Assembly: GCA_026168455.1 (NCBI GenBank)
Contig: CM047426.1
Span: forward strand, 47,749,589-47,813,588
Direction of reading: 5' to 3'
Length of the DNA stretch: 64,000 bases
Source: Theocolax elegans
Taxonomy: Eukaryota > Arthropoda > Insecta > Hymenoptera > Cerocephalidae
Made by a program: the position numbers and the translations under genes. Numbering within the stretch: the first letter of the stretch is position 1; every line of letters begins with the position of its first letter. The notes under the pieces are model-generated. The model was not told the origin of the DNA. It was given only the letters and a program-made list of their open reading frames with translations, and did no database searches. Positions 30,996 through 42,770 of this stretch are shown here, piece by piece.

Positions 30996-33345
30996 TTATT
31001 TATTTATTTATTTATTTACCAGAGTAATATACACAAAGTACATACATGTTTGCTAACCTCTAAACATACATAATATGTCCGAGGCAGTCAAAAACATCCT
31101 ATAGAGGTAGACACAGCTACCTGTACCTAGGTCCAGTTTATCTAACACTTACAAACTACTTAAAACTACAATTCCAAGATCTTCAAATCATCTTGAATAT
31201 TAATCACAGTACCTAAAACAAAAAAGCTATAATTCAATTATAGTATTGCATACATATATGGGTGGTTCTCTGTGACATCGAAGATGAAAAAAATAAATAT
31301 TGCTATAAGTGTGGGAATATGTTTTAGAGGTATCCAGTAGTTCTCCTGAATTTTTCAGATTTTTTCTGGGCCATTATTTGAAGTTACAGAGAGTCAAAGT
31401 TGACATTTTAGCACTTTTTTGCATTATATGCCCATTTTCATGAATTTTTAGCTCCCAGGGGATGCATTTTTCACTAAAAACATAAGTATGACTTTTTTTG
31501 TAAAATTTTCCGAACTTTTCATTAAAAATACTTTTAAAGACATAAATGTATGCTGTCACACTCTTGTAAGCCATTTAAACCTTAAATAGTGAAAATCAGC
31601 AATTCTGCTCCGGACTCTGGTAACCTAATACTGTCTAAAAGATGTCTTTTTATAGTCAGAAACTACCTAAAAATTTCCAGAGTGGGTCTAAATCATTAAG
31701 ATCACTTATGGTCAAAATATCCGGGAAAAGTGCCCGAAATATTAATAGAAATGTATATTTGTTGCCTTATAACGATGAATCTAGTAGCATGATCATTGCA
31801 AAAAAATTTATGCACTCACATTGGAATGGTAGAAAAGTATCTCCACTTGTTTCAGTATCCATCTAATCCTCTGTAAGCTGCTAAAAATACAAATATTATT
31901 ATACAAATGTAAAAAATTAATTTTTAAACATTTATAATACTGAATTTTTAGTTTTACATCCCTTACAAGAATTATAATACTAATCTGAAGGATTACTATA
32001 AATGTATAAACATCATTATTACAATAACTGAATATACGTATTTAATACAAAAGATATATAAATAAATCGGATATATAGTTATAATGAATAATATGATAAC
32101 GTGACAGTGACAAGTTTGTGAAATCTAAACAATGTATTGCTGAATAATAATAATAATAATGTTGATACTTTTATAGTAATCCTTCAGATTAGTATTATAA
32201 TTCTCGTAAGGGATGTAAAACTAAAAATCCAGCATTATAAATGTTTGAAAAATAATTTTTTATAATTTTATAATAATATTTGTACTTTTAGCAGCTTACA
32301 GGGGATTATATGGATACTGAAACAAGTGGAGATACTTTTCTACCGTTCCAAGGTAAGTGCATAAATTTTTTTGCAATGATCATGCTACTAGAGTCATCGT
32401 TATAAGGCAACAAATATACATTTCTATTAATATTTCGGGCACTTTTCCCGGATATTTTGACCATAAGTGATCTTAATGATTTAGACCCACGCTGGAAATT
32501 TTTAGGCAGTTTCTGACTATAAAAAGACATCTTGTAGACAGTACTAGGTTACCAGAGTCCGGAGCAGAATTGCTGATTTTCACTATTTAAGGTTTAAATG
32601 GCTTACAAGAGTGTGACAGCATACATTTATGTCTTTAAAAGTATTTTTAATGAAAAGTTCGGAAAATTTTACAAAAAAAGTCATACTTATGTTTTTAGTG
32701 AAAAATGCATCCCCTGGGAGCTAAAAATTCATGAAAATGGGCATATAATGCAAAAAAGTGCTAAAATGTCAACTTTGACTCTCTGTAACTTCAAATAATG
32801 GCCCAGAAAAAATCTGAAAAATTCAGGAGAACTACTGGATACCTCTAAAACATATTCCCACACTTATAGCAATATTTATTTTTTTCATCTTCGATGTCAC
32901 AGAGAACCACCCATATATATTATTTTTCTATAAATATTTTCTATAATATATTTGTTCCAATCCATTTCTTAATCTTTTTCTTATTGTATTTTTTATTTAT
33001 GTCTAAATTTTTAAGATTAATGTTAGTATTAGGCAAACAATTGAAAATTTGTATCGCTCTAACAAAGTTATTTTTATCACTAACAGCTTTCGTGCACTTT
33101 GGTGGAATTATTAGTTTATTTCTAGTTACACTTCTAGACATTTCATATATACTTTTGAGATCATCGTAGAGGTACATTACACACTCATAAGCAAAAATTT
33201 GTTTTAAATTCAAAGGACTGTCTTGATTAAAGTTATTTTTGTTCACAATTCTTAAAATTCTTTTCTGTACCTTTTGTAATAAGTCAAGCTTATTTTTATA
33301 AGCTCTACCCCAAGCTATATTACCATAGCTAATGTCAACTCAAGA
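30996..33345 (-). pseudogene. Non-LTR retrotransposon 3' end, split by palindrome
   Basis: The minus-strand frame at 33345-32941 reads YGNIAWGRAYKNKLDLLQKV, QKRILRIVNKNNFN and FAYECVMYLYDDLKSIYEMS, the C-terminal end of a CR1/Jockey-group RT polyprotein. The tail resumes after the 31260-32912 insert and ends in a TAAA repeat (minus strand) at 30996-31018. Catalytic RT domains are not present. Confidence 0.65.
31260..32912. mobile_element. 1,653-bp palindromic foldback element, 744-bp arms
   Basis: The arms 31260-32003 and 32169-32912 are near-perfect reverse complements, starting GGGTGGTTCTCTGTGACATC. ATATAT flanks both sides and may be the target duplication. Each arm carries the same 74-codon frame (31642-31866 plus, 32306-32530 minus) with only three residue differences, and another 66-codon frame. 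These resemble no family I know and may only mirror arm identity. The insert interrupts a LINE 3' end. Confidence 0.85.
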
Positions 33346-33869
33346 AATTTAATTTCAAATTTGAAATTTATTCCTAACAGAAATTATCACAAATATATTG
33401 CTTTACCTTTTTCATTTAACATGCTCGAGTGTATATATATTCCAAAATTATCTAATATATGTCTATACACAATGACTTGATCAGAAATAAATAAATGTAA
33501 ATATAATTCGGCACAGTTACCATATATTTTATTTCTTATGATAAGAAGTAAAATAAATAGTAACTGTGTTCTAGAAAGATATGTGTAAAGTAAAAGAATT
33601 ATTATTGAATAATTAAGAAAAGTTACAAGAAACAAATCACAATATATGTATATTGGTTTGTTAAACCGCATTCTAATAGTAGTTTTCGTGCCAAGGCCGT
33701 AAAGTAGAACTTTTTCAGCCGAGTGTGGACAGCAGCGTCCGAGGACCTGCGAAGCACTGTACACGTATTCGTAAAGTCGCACTTTACGTCCGCAAAACAG
33801 TACGTAAAGTCGTACTTTACGGATACTCTATCGAAAATTATATTTTACATATGTTCAATGTATTTTATA

Positions 33870-33967
33870 CCCAATCAGCACAAAACGTCTTGAAGACGTT
33901 TATAGACGTTTTTAAAACGCTTAATAACCATTTAAAAACGTCTCCGAAACGGACAGTGCTACCTGGG
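33870..33967. repeat. 98-bp MITE-like element with phased ACGT words
   Basis: The ends are CCCAATCAGCAC and, reverse-complemented, CCCAGGTAGCAC. The word ACG(T) starts at 33885, 33896, 33906, 33917, 33938 and 33949, with steps of 10, 11 or 21 bp and alternating orientation (ACGTCTT, AAGACGTT). There is a possible ATA target duplication. Confidence 0.6.
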
Positions 33968-34317
33968 ATAGCGTATTTGGCGTCGCCACAATTCAAAAGA
34001 ACGAGCTGATGAGTTCAAATATACCGCGACATTGTTAATTGCCGAGTTGGAACTCCTGCGGTTCCAGCGTCAAAACGAATCAGTATGGTGGGGGGGACTC
34101 CGGGAGTTCAACGTTTCTCCGTACTTGCGCGTGCCGCAACTGGATACGCGTTATACCTATTTTCGACACGTTTTATTTCGTATATGATTTGATCTCGGGT
34201 ATTACGATTTCGGTAAAGAAACATTCCAGTTTCTGTAATCTACGAGTTCAAATGTTTTGGTGATTTAGTAATACGGTTTTTTGGTATTGCCTCGTAACTA
34301 AATTTCTTTCTGTGTAC

Positions 34318-34760
34318 GTATTGTCGCGCGCATATTTGTACACTCGTAATGAGAACAAGTGTCGTCGGTTGTCCTTAACATAACAAGGACTCTGACGTCT
34401 TATAATTAGTGAATTTAAATACTCTATTCGTCGTAAATAGATTGTGTGACGATTTCCGTCACAATATGTTACTCAAATTATTGTTAAACGTTTGGTAATG
34501 GTAGTACGATCGAATGCAACATGTAATTCTTGATAAAATTGTTTATATTCTTTTTGTTTTCAATTATTTTTCTTACATTTAAATTTATCGTCTTACATTA
34601 ATTATAAATTTCAATTATTTAAAAAAAATTATTGTAATATTAATGTGAATTGATAATTTTTTTGTGAATTGAAATATATTATATTTGTACAAACACATCC
34701 ACTCTCCCTTTCTCTGTTTTCATGTGCACACACACACACACACCCGTGTCAGGTTCGTCT
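34318..34760. other. AT-rich sequence with CA microsatellite
   Basis: No gene seen. A short CA run lies at 34728-34743. Confidence 0.5.
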
Positions 34761-34762
34761 TA

Positions 34763-35426
34763 CAAGGAGAGGTCACACCCTCTGGAAAACAGATCCTTAC
34801 CAAACTCTAGGATATAATATAAAATCATGCAGAAAGCCGGAGTTTTACTGTCGAATACCCATTTTTACGATAGATATAAGCAAATAATAAAAAATCTCGA
34901 CAAAAAACCGTTGAGTTTGAACGCTTATAACTCAGAAACAATTAAAGATGTGCGTATAAACTAAATTTTAAAAGAAAGCTGAGGTCGAGTAGATACGTTT
35001 TAAAAAAAAGCTCAAATATTTTAATATGGTCAAAAGTTATGGTAGAAATAAGAATTAGACGAAATTTTGGGCTAAAAAAATCATTAAATAGCGACTTTAA
35101 ATTTTCGATAAAATTTTGGCTAATTCTTATTTCTCCCATAACTTTTAACCATATTAAATTATTTGAGCTTCCTTTTTTTTAAATCTATCTACTCGACCTT
35201 CAGCTTTATTTTAAAATTTAGTTTATACCTACATCTTTAATTGTTTCTGAGTTATAAGCGTTCAAACTCAACGGTTATTTCGACGAGATTTTTCATTATT
35301 TGCTTATATCTATCGTAAAAATGGGCATTGGACTAAAACTCCGGCTTTCTGCATGATTTTATAGTAGAAATTATATCCTAGTGTTTGCTAAAGATCCGTT
35401 TTCCAGAGGGTGTGACCTCTCCTTGT
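34763..35426. mobile_element. Foldback element FB1, ~664 bp
   Basis: The left end ACAAGGAGAGGTCACACCC matches the reverse complement of the right end, and the two ~325-bp arms pair nearly throughout with a centre near 35094. There is no frame of note. The outer end resembles that of FB2, and half copies occur at 23336-23718 and perhaps 50900-51125. Confidence 0.8.
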
Positions 35427-35435
35427 TAGTCTTAC

Positions 35436-36083
35436 AAGGGAAGTACTTGACCTCCGGGAAACGGATTTTATCCTAACCTTGGCATGTCTTTTGTAATATA
35501 AAAATATGAAGAAAGCCAAGTTATTACTTACCAATGGCTACTTTTACGAAATTTATTCTACATCTAACAATATTTTCAATGCAACTTACTTCTAATTTGA
35601 TCGCTTATAGCTCGAAAATAAATACTGACAGGAACTCCAATCCAGAACTAAAAGATATTTGAGTTCAAGTAGATATGATTTGAAAAAAAAGCTTGAATTG
35701 CTCAATTTGGAGCAAAGTATGAAGAAAATAAGAACTTGAAGAATTTTAGGCCAAAAGAAAAAATTAATTTAAATTTTGGTTAAAATTTCTTTAATTTGTT
35801 ATTTTTTTAAACTTTGTTCCAAATTAAGCAATTTAAGCTGCTTTTTTTAACCATATCTACTTGAACTCTACTTTCTTCTGGATTTTGATGTGAGTGCCTA
35901 TCTTTATTTATTTCTGAGTTATAAGTAATCAAATTAGAAGTAATTTTTACTGATATTATTATTAGATGTCGAATAATTTTCGTAAAAGTGGCCGTTGACA
36001 AGAAATAATTTGCCTTTCGTCATATTTTTATATTACAAAAGACATGCCAATGTTACCGGAGGGCAAATACTTCCCTTGTTAGT
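35436..36083. mobile_element. Foldback element FB2, ~648 bp
   Basis: The left end ACAAGGGAAGTACTTGACC pairs with the right end at 36083. Arms share words with FB1 (TTATAACTCAGAAA-like, AGCTYRAAT) but are clearly diverged. It starts only ~10 bp after FB1 ends, with TTAGT next to both ends. The minus-strand LINE begins directly after it. Confidence 0.75.
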
Positions 36084-36084
36084 A

Positions 36085-38058
36085 TTATCGAGGAGGTGAC
36101 CTGGCTGCCCTATCTCAGAGACCTGCTTGTCAAGCACTCAGGCTTTTTCGCCCATTATGCTAAACCTCCGTTTGCTGATTTTTCTCTTGCACTTCCTTAT
36201 TAATGTCTGCAACGACCTTACAAATGGTCGCCAGACTATATTCCCTTATTTCATCCAGTTTTAGTAGAGGCATTCCACACACCCTTATTCTGATGCCCAT
36301 TAAAGCTGGACATAAAGTCACAATGGAGATGTGCCGTTGTTTCGTTATCCATTTTGCACCTAGAAGCATGAAGCCCCATCTTCTTCAGATGGTAACCCAC
36401 ATTCCAGTGCCCTGTTAATCAACCCGTCATTAACGTAACCCTTCTTCTGCTTTGGTATTTTAAAGAATATATCCATTCCTCTCGCGGGTTGTTTCCTATA
36501 AAAATCCTCATTTATCTACAACTATTTTCCTTTTCCCATATTTTTTTGTTAGCTCATTCCTGAGCCCAATCTTGGTAATCCTTTTTATCTCACAACTAGG
36601 TATGGCAACACTTTTGCTCGCATTTTATTAGCACCCCTGCCTGCTAGTTTATGCGCTTTTTCATTTCCTATTACTCCGAAGTATCCTGGCACCTCAAGTT
36701 ATTTTACTACTTTTTTTTCTACCTGCGCCTCTAGTACACCTCTTTCAGTACCCCTTTTGAAGTAATTGTAGTGTTTTCTAGTGCCACTAAGGCTGCTTCG
36801 CTATCCAAAAAGAAAGTAACAGTTCTGTGTTTTAACCCCCTGTCCAATATACTACCAGCTGCCTCCGTAGTAGCCCTTACTTCTGCGTGGAATACCGTTG
36901 CCTCAACTCATTTTTCGCTCTTAGAACCATCAGTGAACCACACAATGATGCCTTTTAGCAGATCGGCTTAGAGAAGAAAATTCTCCCTGACATTTTGTCA
37001 CATCTTCTTTCTTCGTTAAGTGAACAAGTCTGAATTATCAATTCTTTATCTTTGAAAAGTTTACAATCTGCAGGTCGTAGGAGCCTGCAGAAAATTTTGT
37101 AAGCGCAAGTCGTAACTTTTACGTTTAATAGAGGAAAATCTAACAAGATCTCTAATGCGATTGTTGTTGTTGTACGCATTAAGCCTGTATGTTTATGTTA
37201 TATGTTTTCCCCTGTTGAACCTAAAGTTAATTATTACTCCTAGGAAATTGACATCTTTGTTCAGTTCAATTCGGGTCCCCTGTAGTTAAAGATCTACAAT
37301 TGGTTTTGTCTTATATCTATTTGTACACAAAACGATATTTACTTTACTAGGGTTTATTCCAAGTTTTACCTGTTTACACCAATTTTCCACGAGTTTAAAT
37401 GTAGATTGCTTAAGACCTGCTACAACATTTTCATCGTCTCCTTTTACCATGATGACCACGTTTTCCGCATAGGCCTGTGTATAGACACCTGCTTGGTTTA
37501 GTTGACAAATCAGGGTATCCATAACAAGACACCACAAAGTCGGTGTCAGCACCGCTCCTTGTAGACAATCTTTCTTTTCTTTTTCTGTACTAGTATATTT
37601 ACCCCATTTTGCCATAATTACTTAGTTTTGTAGTATATTGCCAATTCATATGGTCATTCATTCCCCTTATAATGGCCTCTCTGGTGGTAAGATTAAAGGC
37701 TCCTTATATCTCTAGGATAGGCGCTAAAACCATACCTTTGTTTTCCATACCTTTTTAGACAAAGCTTACCATCTCCGCAAGTGCTGTATCCACTGACTCA
37801 TCTGCCTGATAGGCATGCTGTAAGTGGTCCAGAGGAGCTCCTATTAATGGCCTTTCCTTTATATATCTATCGACAAGCCTTTCCAGCGCTTTTAAAATAA
37901 ACGATGTAAGGCTTATCGGTCTGAAATTCTTAGGTGTGGTGTGTTGTACATTTCCTAATTCAAGTAGAAAGGCTATTTTTGCCAGTCTTCATCCTAACAG
38001 TATATATTCTAAAGTAAGGCATGCTCTATAAAGCTTTTCCAAAGCCTGCTATGCATAT
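36085..38058 (-). pseudogene. RNase H-bearing LINE (I/LOA-like), RT and C-terminal part
   Basis: From high to low coordinates: LEKLYRACLTLEYI, HTTPKNFRPISLTSFILKAL, LDHLQHAYQADESVDTALAE, a decayed motif A (VLAPILEI, stop, GAFN), LQGAVLTPTLWCLVMDTLI (motif B) and AYAENVVIMVKG, where YADD is replaced by YAEN. RNase H follows at ~36960-36600: WFTDGSK (D), FHAEV (E), FFLDSEAAL (D) and GNEKAHKLA, where the last Asp is His. The C-terminal knuckle reads HLKKMGLHASRCKMDNETTA. Frameshifts and stops are frequent. Its 5' half lies at 46630-47790 beyond the inserted block. Confidence 0.82.
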
Positions 38059-38060
38059 TA

Positions 38061-41000
38061 AGGTGGCGTAGCCACTTCATAGGACCATACCAAGAACTTT
38101 CCTACTATTTGTTGCTAATTTGTTGCTAATTTGTTGCTAAAAACGGATTTTGTTGCTATAGCCGTTTCCGAGAAATGACGGGTACGCTGCCTTAATATTA
38201 TGCTAGCGTAACCAATACCTGTAGCTCTCGACCTTAATAAGTTATTTAGATGAATTCAACGGCATATTTTGTTGCCAATTTGTTGCTTTGTAATCATTTT
38301 TTACGAAATGATAATATGCCAACCCCTAGCAAACATGCAGCACCCATAAAATGTTAAAAAAAATTTTTGCTTATAAATTAATTTATTATTTGATATAACA
38401 GTTTAATTTGCTACTAATTTAGTTTTCTTCTATTTTTTGCAACCAAGAGATACAAAATTAACCTATATTATGATCAGAAATCGTAGCTATATTATGATCA
38501 GATTCGTAGCTAAGTAAATTAATGTTAAAAAATAAATGTAAACTTATATTCTAAACATGTTGTAAGTCTTGAGTGGACAATGATTTTATTGCTGGCCGGA
38601 ATCAAGTAAATAAATGAAAAAACGTGATTTTTTATATAAACAACAAATCTATAATTCAATGATATTTTGTTGCTAACCAAAATCAAGTAAATAAATATCT
38701 TGAAATGACTCTTGGATGTTTAGCAAGACTCTAGAAATCGCTACGATTTTGTTGCTATGATATACATCGTTAAATATATAAATCGACTTATTTTTTGTAG
38801 CCCTAGGCAGGCTGCACAATTTCGTTTTGTTGCTAAGAAAATTTACGTCAAAAATCAAATGTTAAGTTGTTTTCGAAACATGGGTTAATCCTCGAGTAGA
38901 CAATGATTTTGTTGCTAACCAAAATCAAGTATATAAATATCTTAAAATGACTCTTTGATGTTTAGCATGTCTCTAGAAGTCGCTATGATTTTGTTGCTCT
39001 AATATACATCGTTAAATATATAAAATCGACTTATTTATTTAGGCCTAGGCAGCGTCCTACACAATACAATTTTGTTGCTAAGTAAATTTGCGTCAAAAAT
39101 TAAATGTTAAGGGGATGTCGTACCTGAATTAAATCCTACTATGCCGACACCTGTATATTACACGCACTAATTCTATTACTTTTATTTAATACAATGACAA
39201 CCTATAAACGCAGTAGAGGCATATTTGTAATACATATATTAAATAAATTATAAATACAAAAGTTCGAATTGTGCTAAAATGTGCTTATACTTTGAAAAAT
39301 ACGATCTCAAACATAACCTCTCTTAGTTAACAGGCAACAACGATGTAACTGAATATTGTAAAAACTGGATAGATTTCTAACAAATACAGTGCAGACGCAC
39401 AATTTCACGATATTGGTGAATGTTGGAATAGTAAAAAAAACAGTCAAAAGTGAACGACGAAGAAATAAATTGAAAAATACGATTGATACAAAGACGTTGG
39501 GAAGCTGGTACTAGATATTTGCGATGAAAATAAATATAGATTGCAATTACAAACATCAAGAAACAAAGTAGAGGCAACATTTTACATTATCCTAGAATCA
39601 TTTCTCAGTAAAAACTAGAGGAATACATAATCAATTGAAAAATTAAATGAAAAATAAAAATGATATTCATTTCTTCTAAAAATGTGTAATTTAGCAGACC
39701 GAAGAGTAAGAAAAAGTTTAGCTACGTAGTTTGAAAATCCACCAGTAGGTGGCAATGCTAAGCGCTTCCAGCTTATTAAAATCTGTTTTATTTCATTCGT
39801 GGTGGAATAGGCGACGGATTCTATAGGAAGTGCGTGCACGATCGGACCGTTTGCCGCACGCACATCGTACTTTCAAATACATTGTAATGTACCGACACTG
39901 AATGTTGGGTGCATTATTTGTTTAATCCCAATTATTTAGCATAATAACAGCTAGAAAACAGGTTAGAGGCATAGTTTTAATATACATTTTAAGTGTATAA
40001 CAAGTAAAAAAGTTGAATTTATGATAAAATATCGTATATAATATAGAACATAGTATATAATGTAGAATCATCTTAAGTTGTTTATTTGATTTTATCAGGA
40101 AGAAAATTATTGTTCATTCTAAACGTATCATGTATCGAAAATACCATACAAATTTCTTTTATATAAATTTACGTAGCAACAAAACAGTAATTAGCACAAG
40201 GCTGGCTACGATTATAAAAAAAGCATACATATCCGAGCAACAAGATCGCAGCGATTTCTACACATGCTATACACTAAAGAGTCATTTCGTGTTATTAACT
40301 TACTTGATTTTGGTTCGTAACAAAAAAGCAATAAATTCTAGAGGCATCTTTTATATAAAAAAATTATCTTTTCTTATTTATTAACTTGCTTTTCGACAGC
40401 TACAAACTCATAGTCCATTCCCGACATATACGCAAAAAAGTCCACTCGAGAGTTACTACATATATCGAAAAAAACTTAACATTTCATTTTTAACGTACAC
40501 TTGTTTAGCAACAAAATGGTATTGTGCAAAAGACGGCCAAGGACTACAAAAAATAAGTCTATTAATATATTTATCAGAGCAACAAAGTTGTAGCGACTTC
40601 TCGAGACATGCTAAACATCAAAGAGTCATATTAAGATATTTATTTGTTTGATTCTGGCCAACAACAAACTCGCTGTCTTTTCATGACTAACCCCATGTTT
40701 GAAAACAACTTAACATTTAATTTTTGACGCCAAATTTTCTTAGCAACAAAATGGAATTGTGCAGGCTGCCTAGGGCTACATAAAATAAGTCGATTTATAT
40801 ATTTAACGATGTATATCTTCGCAACAAAATCGTAGCGTCTTCTAGAGACATGCTATACATCAAAGAGTCATTTCAAGATATTTATTTACTTGATTTTGGT
40901 TAGCAACAAAATATCATTGAATTATAGATTTGTTGTTTATATAAAAAATCACGTTTTTTCATTTATTTACTTGATTCCGGCCAGCAATAAAATCATTGTC

Positions 41001-41923
41001 CACTCAAGACTTACAACATGTTTAGAATATAAGTTTACATTTATTTTTTAACATTAATTTACTTAGCTACGAAATGTTATTGTGCAGGAGGTTGCTTAGG
41101 TTTACAAAAAATAAATCTATTTTATGTATGTAGCAATTCATATCCGAGCAACAAAATAGCTGTTCATTTCATTCACCGTACATAAGAAAAATATCTCAAA
41201 ATACATTTTTGTATATACATTTACATAGCAGCAAAATTGTTACGTATCCCACAATTTCTCTCGCTGAAAATAAATCTATTTTATGTACACGTCCGAGCAG
41301 CAGATCATAGTTCAGTTTAGAGAAATCGTATTAGTCAATAAAAGCTGTAATGTATTTTTATAGCCTTTTGTCTAGCGTCAATGTACTTGAAAATGAAAAT
41401 ACATGATTATTATTAATGAATTAGCGGCAAATTAGACCACAGGTTTCGTTCAATTATATTCATAAGGTCAAAGTTAACGCTTTGGTCGATTTTAGATGCT
41501 TAGACCTTTTAGGGGTACTTGCAGCACTAGGCGTATTCTGATCATAATATATGCTAAGAAAACTAAATTAGAAGCAAATTAAACTGTTATATCAAATAAT
41601 AAATTAATTTATAAGCAAAAATTTTTTTAACATTTTATGGGTGCTGCATGTTTGCTAGGGGTTGGTATATTATCATTTCGTAAAAGATGGTTACAAAGCA
41701 ACAAATTGGCAACAAAATATGCCGTTGAATTCATCTAAATAACTTATTAAGGTCGAGAGCTACAGGTATTGGCTACGCTAGCATAATATTAAGGCAGCGT
41801 ACCCATCATTTCTCGGAAACGGCTATAGCAACAAAATCGGTTTTGTAGCAACAAATTAGCAACAAATTAGCAACAAATAGTAGGATAGTTCTTGGTGTGG
41901 TTATATGAAGTGGTTACGCCACC
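38061..41923. mobile_element. 3.86-kb foldback with phased TTTTGTTGCTA motifs
   Basis: The ends are inverted: GGTGGCGTAGCCACTTCATA at left and its imperfect complement at ~41904-41923. Arms of more than 1 kb pair across a middle of ~1.4 kb. Each arm contains tandem ~245-300-bp units with TTTTGTTGCTA about every 81 bp (38665, 38747, 38825, 38907, 38989, 39070; complement at 40741, 40819, 40901). Near the left end TTTGTTGCTAA is repeated exactly at 38108, 38119 and 38130. No protein-like frame exists. The architecture recalls Drosophila Foldback elements, whose arms are also nested short tandem repeats. Confidence 0.8.
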
Positions 41924-41924
41924 A

Positions 41925-42620
41925 TAATATACATAATATGTACTTGGGATTTTTTTATCTATTTTAACATTGTTTTTAATTGTAATATTGCGTTTTCTTT
42001 TATTTATTACTGTATTTATAAATTCAATAGGATAATCATTGCTTTTTAGTATTTCTATAATAATATTTAGATTCTCTTTATGAAACTGTTTTTGTGACAA
42101 TATCATTGCTCTATCTACTAAATTATAAATAATATTACGTTTCTGTTGTATTGTGTGATTAGAATTAAAATTTAATAACCGATTAGAATTAGTTGGTTTT
42201 CTATACCAATTTGTAATAATACTATTGTTTTCTTTTATTAATGTAAGATCAAGAAAATTTATACAATTATTATTTTCTATTTCACATGTAAATTTGAGGT
42301 GTTTATTATAATTGTTAAAGATATTGAGAACTGTGTGTATATGACTTTTTTCAATGCATAATATTGTGTCATCTACATATCTATAATAAAAAATTGGTTT
42401 TTTTAATTGTGTTTACTTTTTAATTCTTTTAAACAGTGGGTCTCAAGATCATCCATTACTGAATCCGCAAATAATGGTGATATAGGAGATCCCATTGGAG
42501 TTCCAAATATTTGTTTGTAAATGTCATTATTGAAACTAAAATAAACATTATTAAATAAAAATTTTAAATCTACACATAAGTTACGGAGTAATACATATAA
42601 AAATCGTCTTCTAAAATTAG
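41925..42620 (-). pseudogene. Inverted Penelope RT thumb fragment
   Basis: Near-identical reverse complement of ~45230-45850. It encodes motif B onwards (GTPMGSPISPLFA, then the thumb MILSQKQFHKENLNIIIEIL). Its high identity to the plus-strand copy points to a recent event. It ends at the TTAA of the MITE at 42628. Confidence 0.88.
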
Positions 42621-42627
42621 AAATTAA

Positions 42628-42767
42628 CCTTTAGACTGCCGGCATTTTTGCCTTATAAATTGATATTTTTGATGTGCAAAATTTATACATAAAAACACCT
42701 TATATCTCTAGAGTAGTTGTCAAGGTCACAGATGGCTCATATATGAGCCATGCCGGCAGTCTAAAGG
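42628..42767. mobile_element. TTAA-type MITE (piggyBac-like), copy 2
   Basis: The 140-bp element is flanked by TTAA on both sides (42624-42627 and 42768-42771). Inverted ends are CCTTTAGACTGCCGGC. Copy 1 is at 6753-6892 and a partial copy at ~44016-44120 arises from the tandem duplication. Confidence 0.9.
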
Positions 42768-42770
42768 TTA

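Larger units (their letters stand above)
30284..34317. mobile_element. ~4-kb element with ACACAGAAAGAAATTT ends
   Basis: ACACAGAAAGAAATTT at ~30284 is matched by AAATTTCTTTCTGTGT ending at ~34317. Beyond this the arms resemble each other only loosely (GTTCAA/GAACTCG-type words). Inside lie an AT repeat, a LINE fragment, a 1.65-kb palindrome and a 98-bp MITE-like element. It is either a large non-autonomous DNA element filled by later insertions or two separate MITE ends. Confidence 0.4.

Noticed and set aside
34010..34050. CTGATGAG near 34010 as another hammerhead
   Set aside because: No GAAA or stem II partner follows at the required distance.
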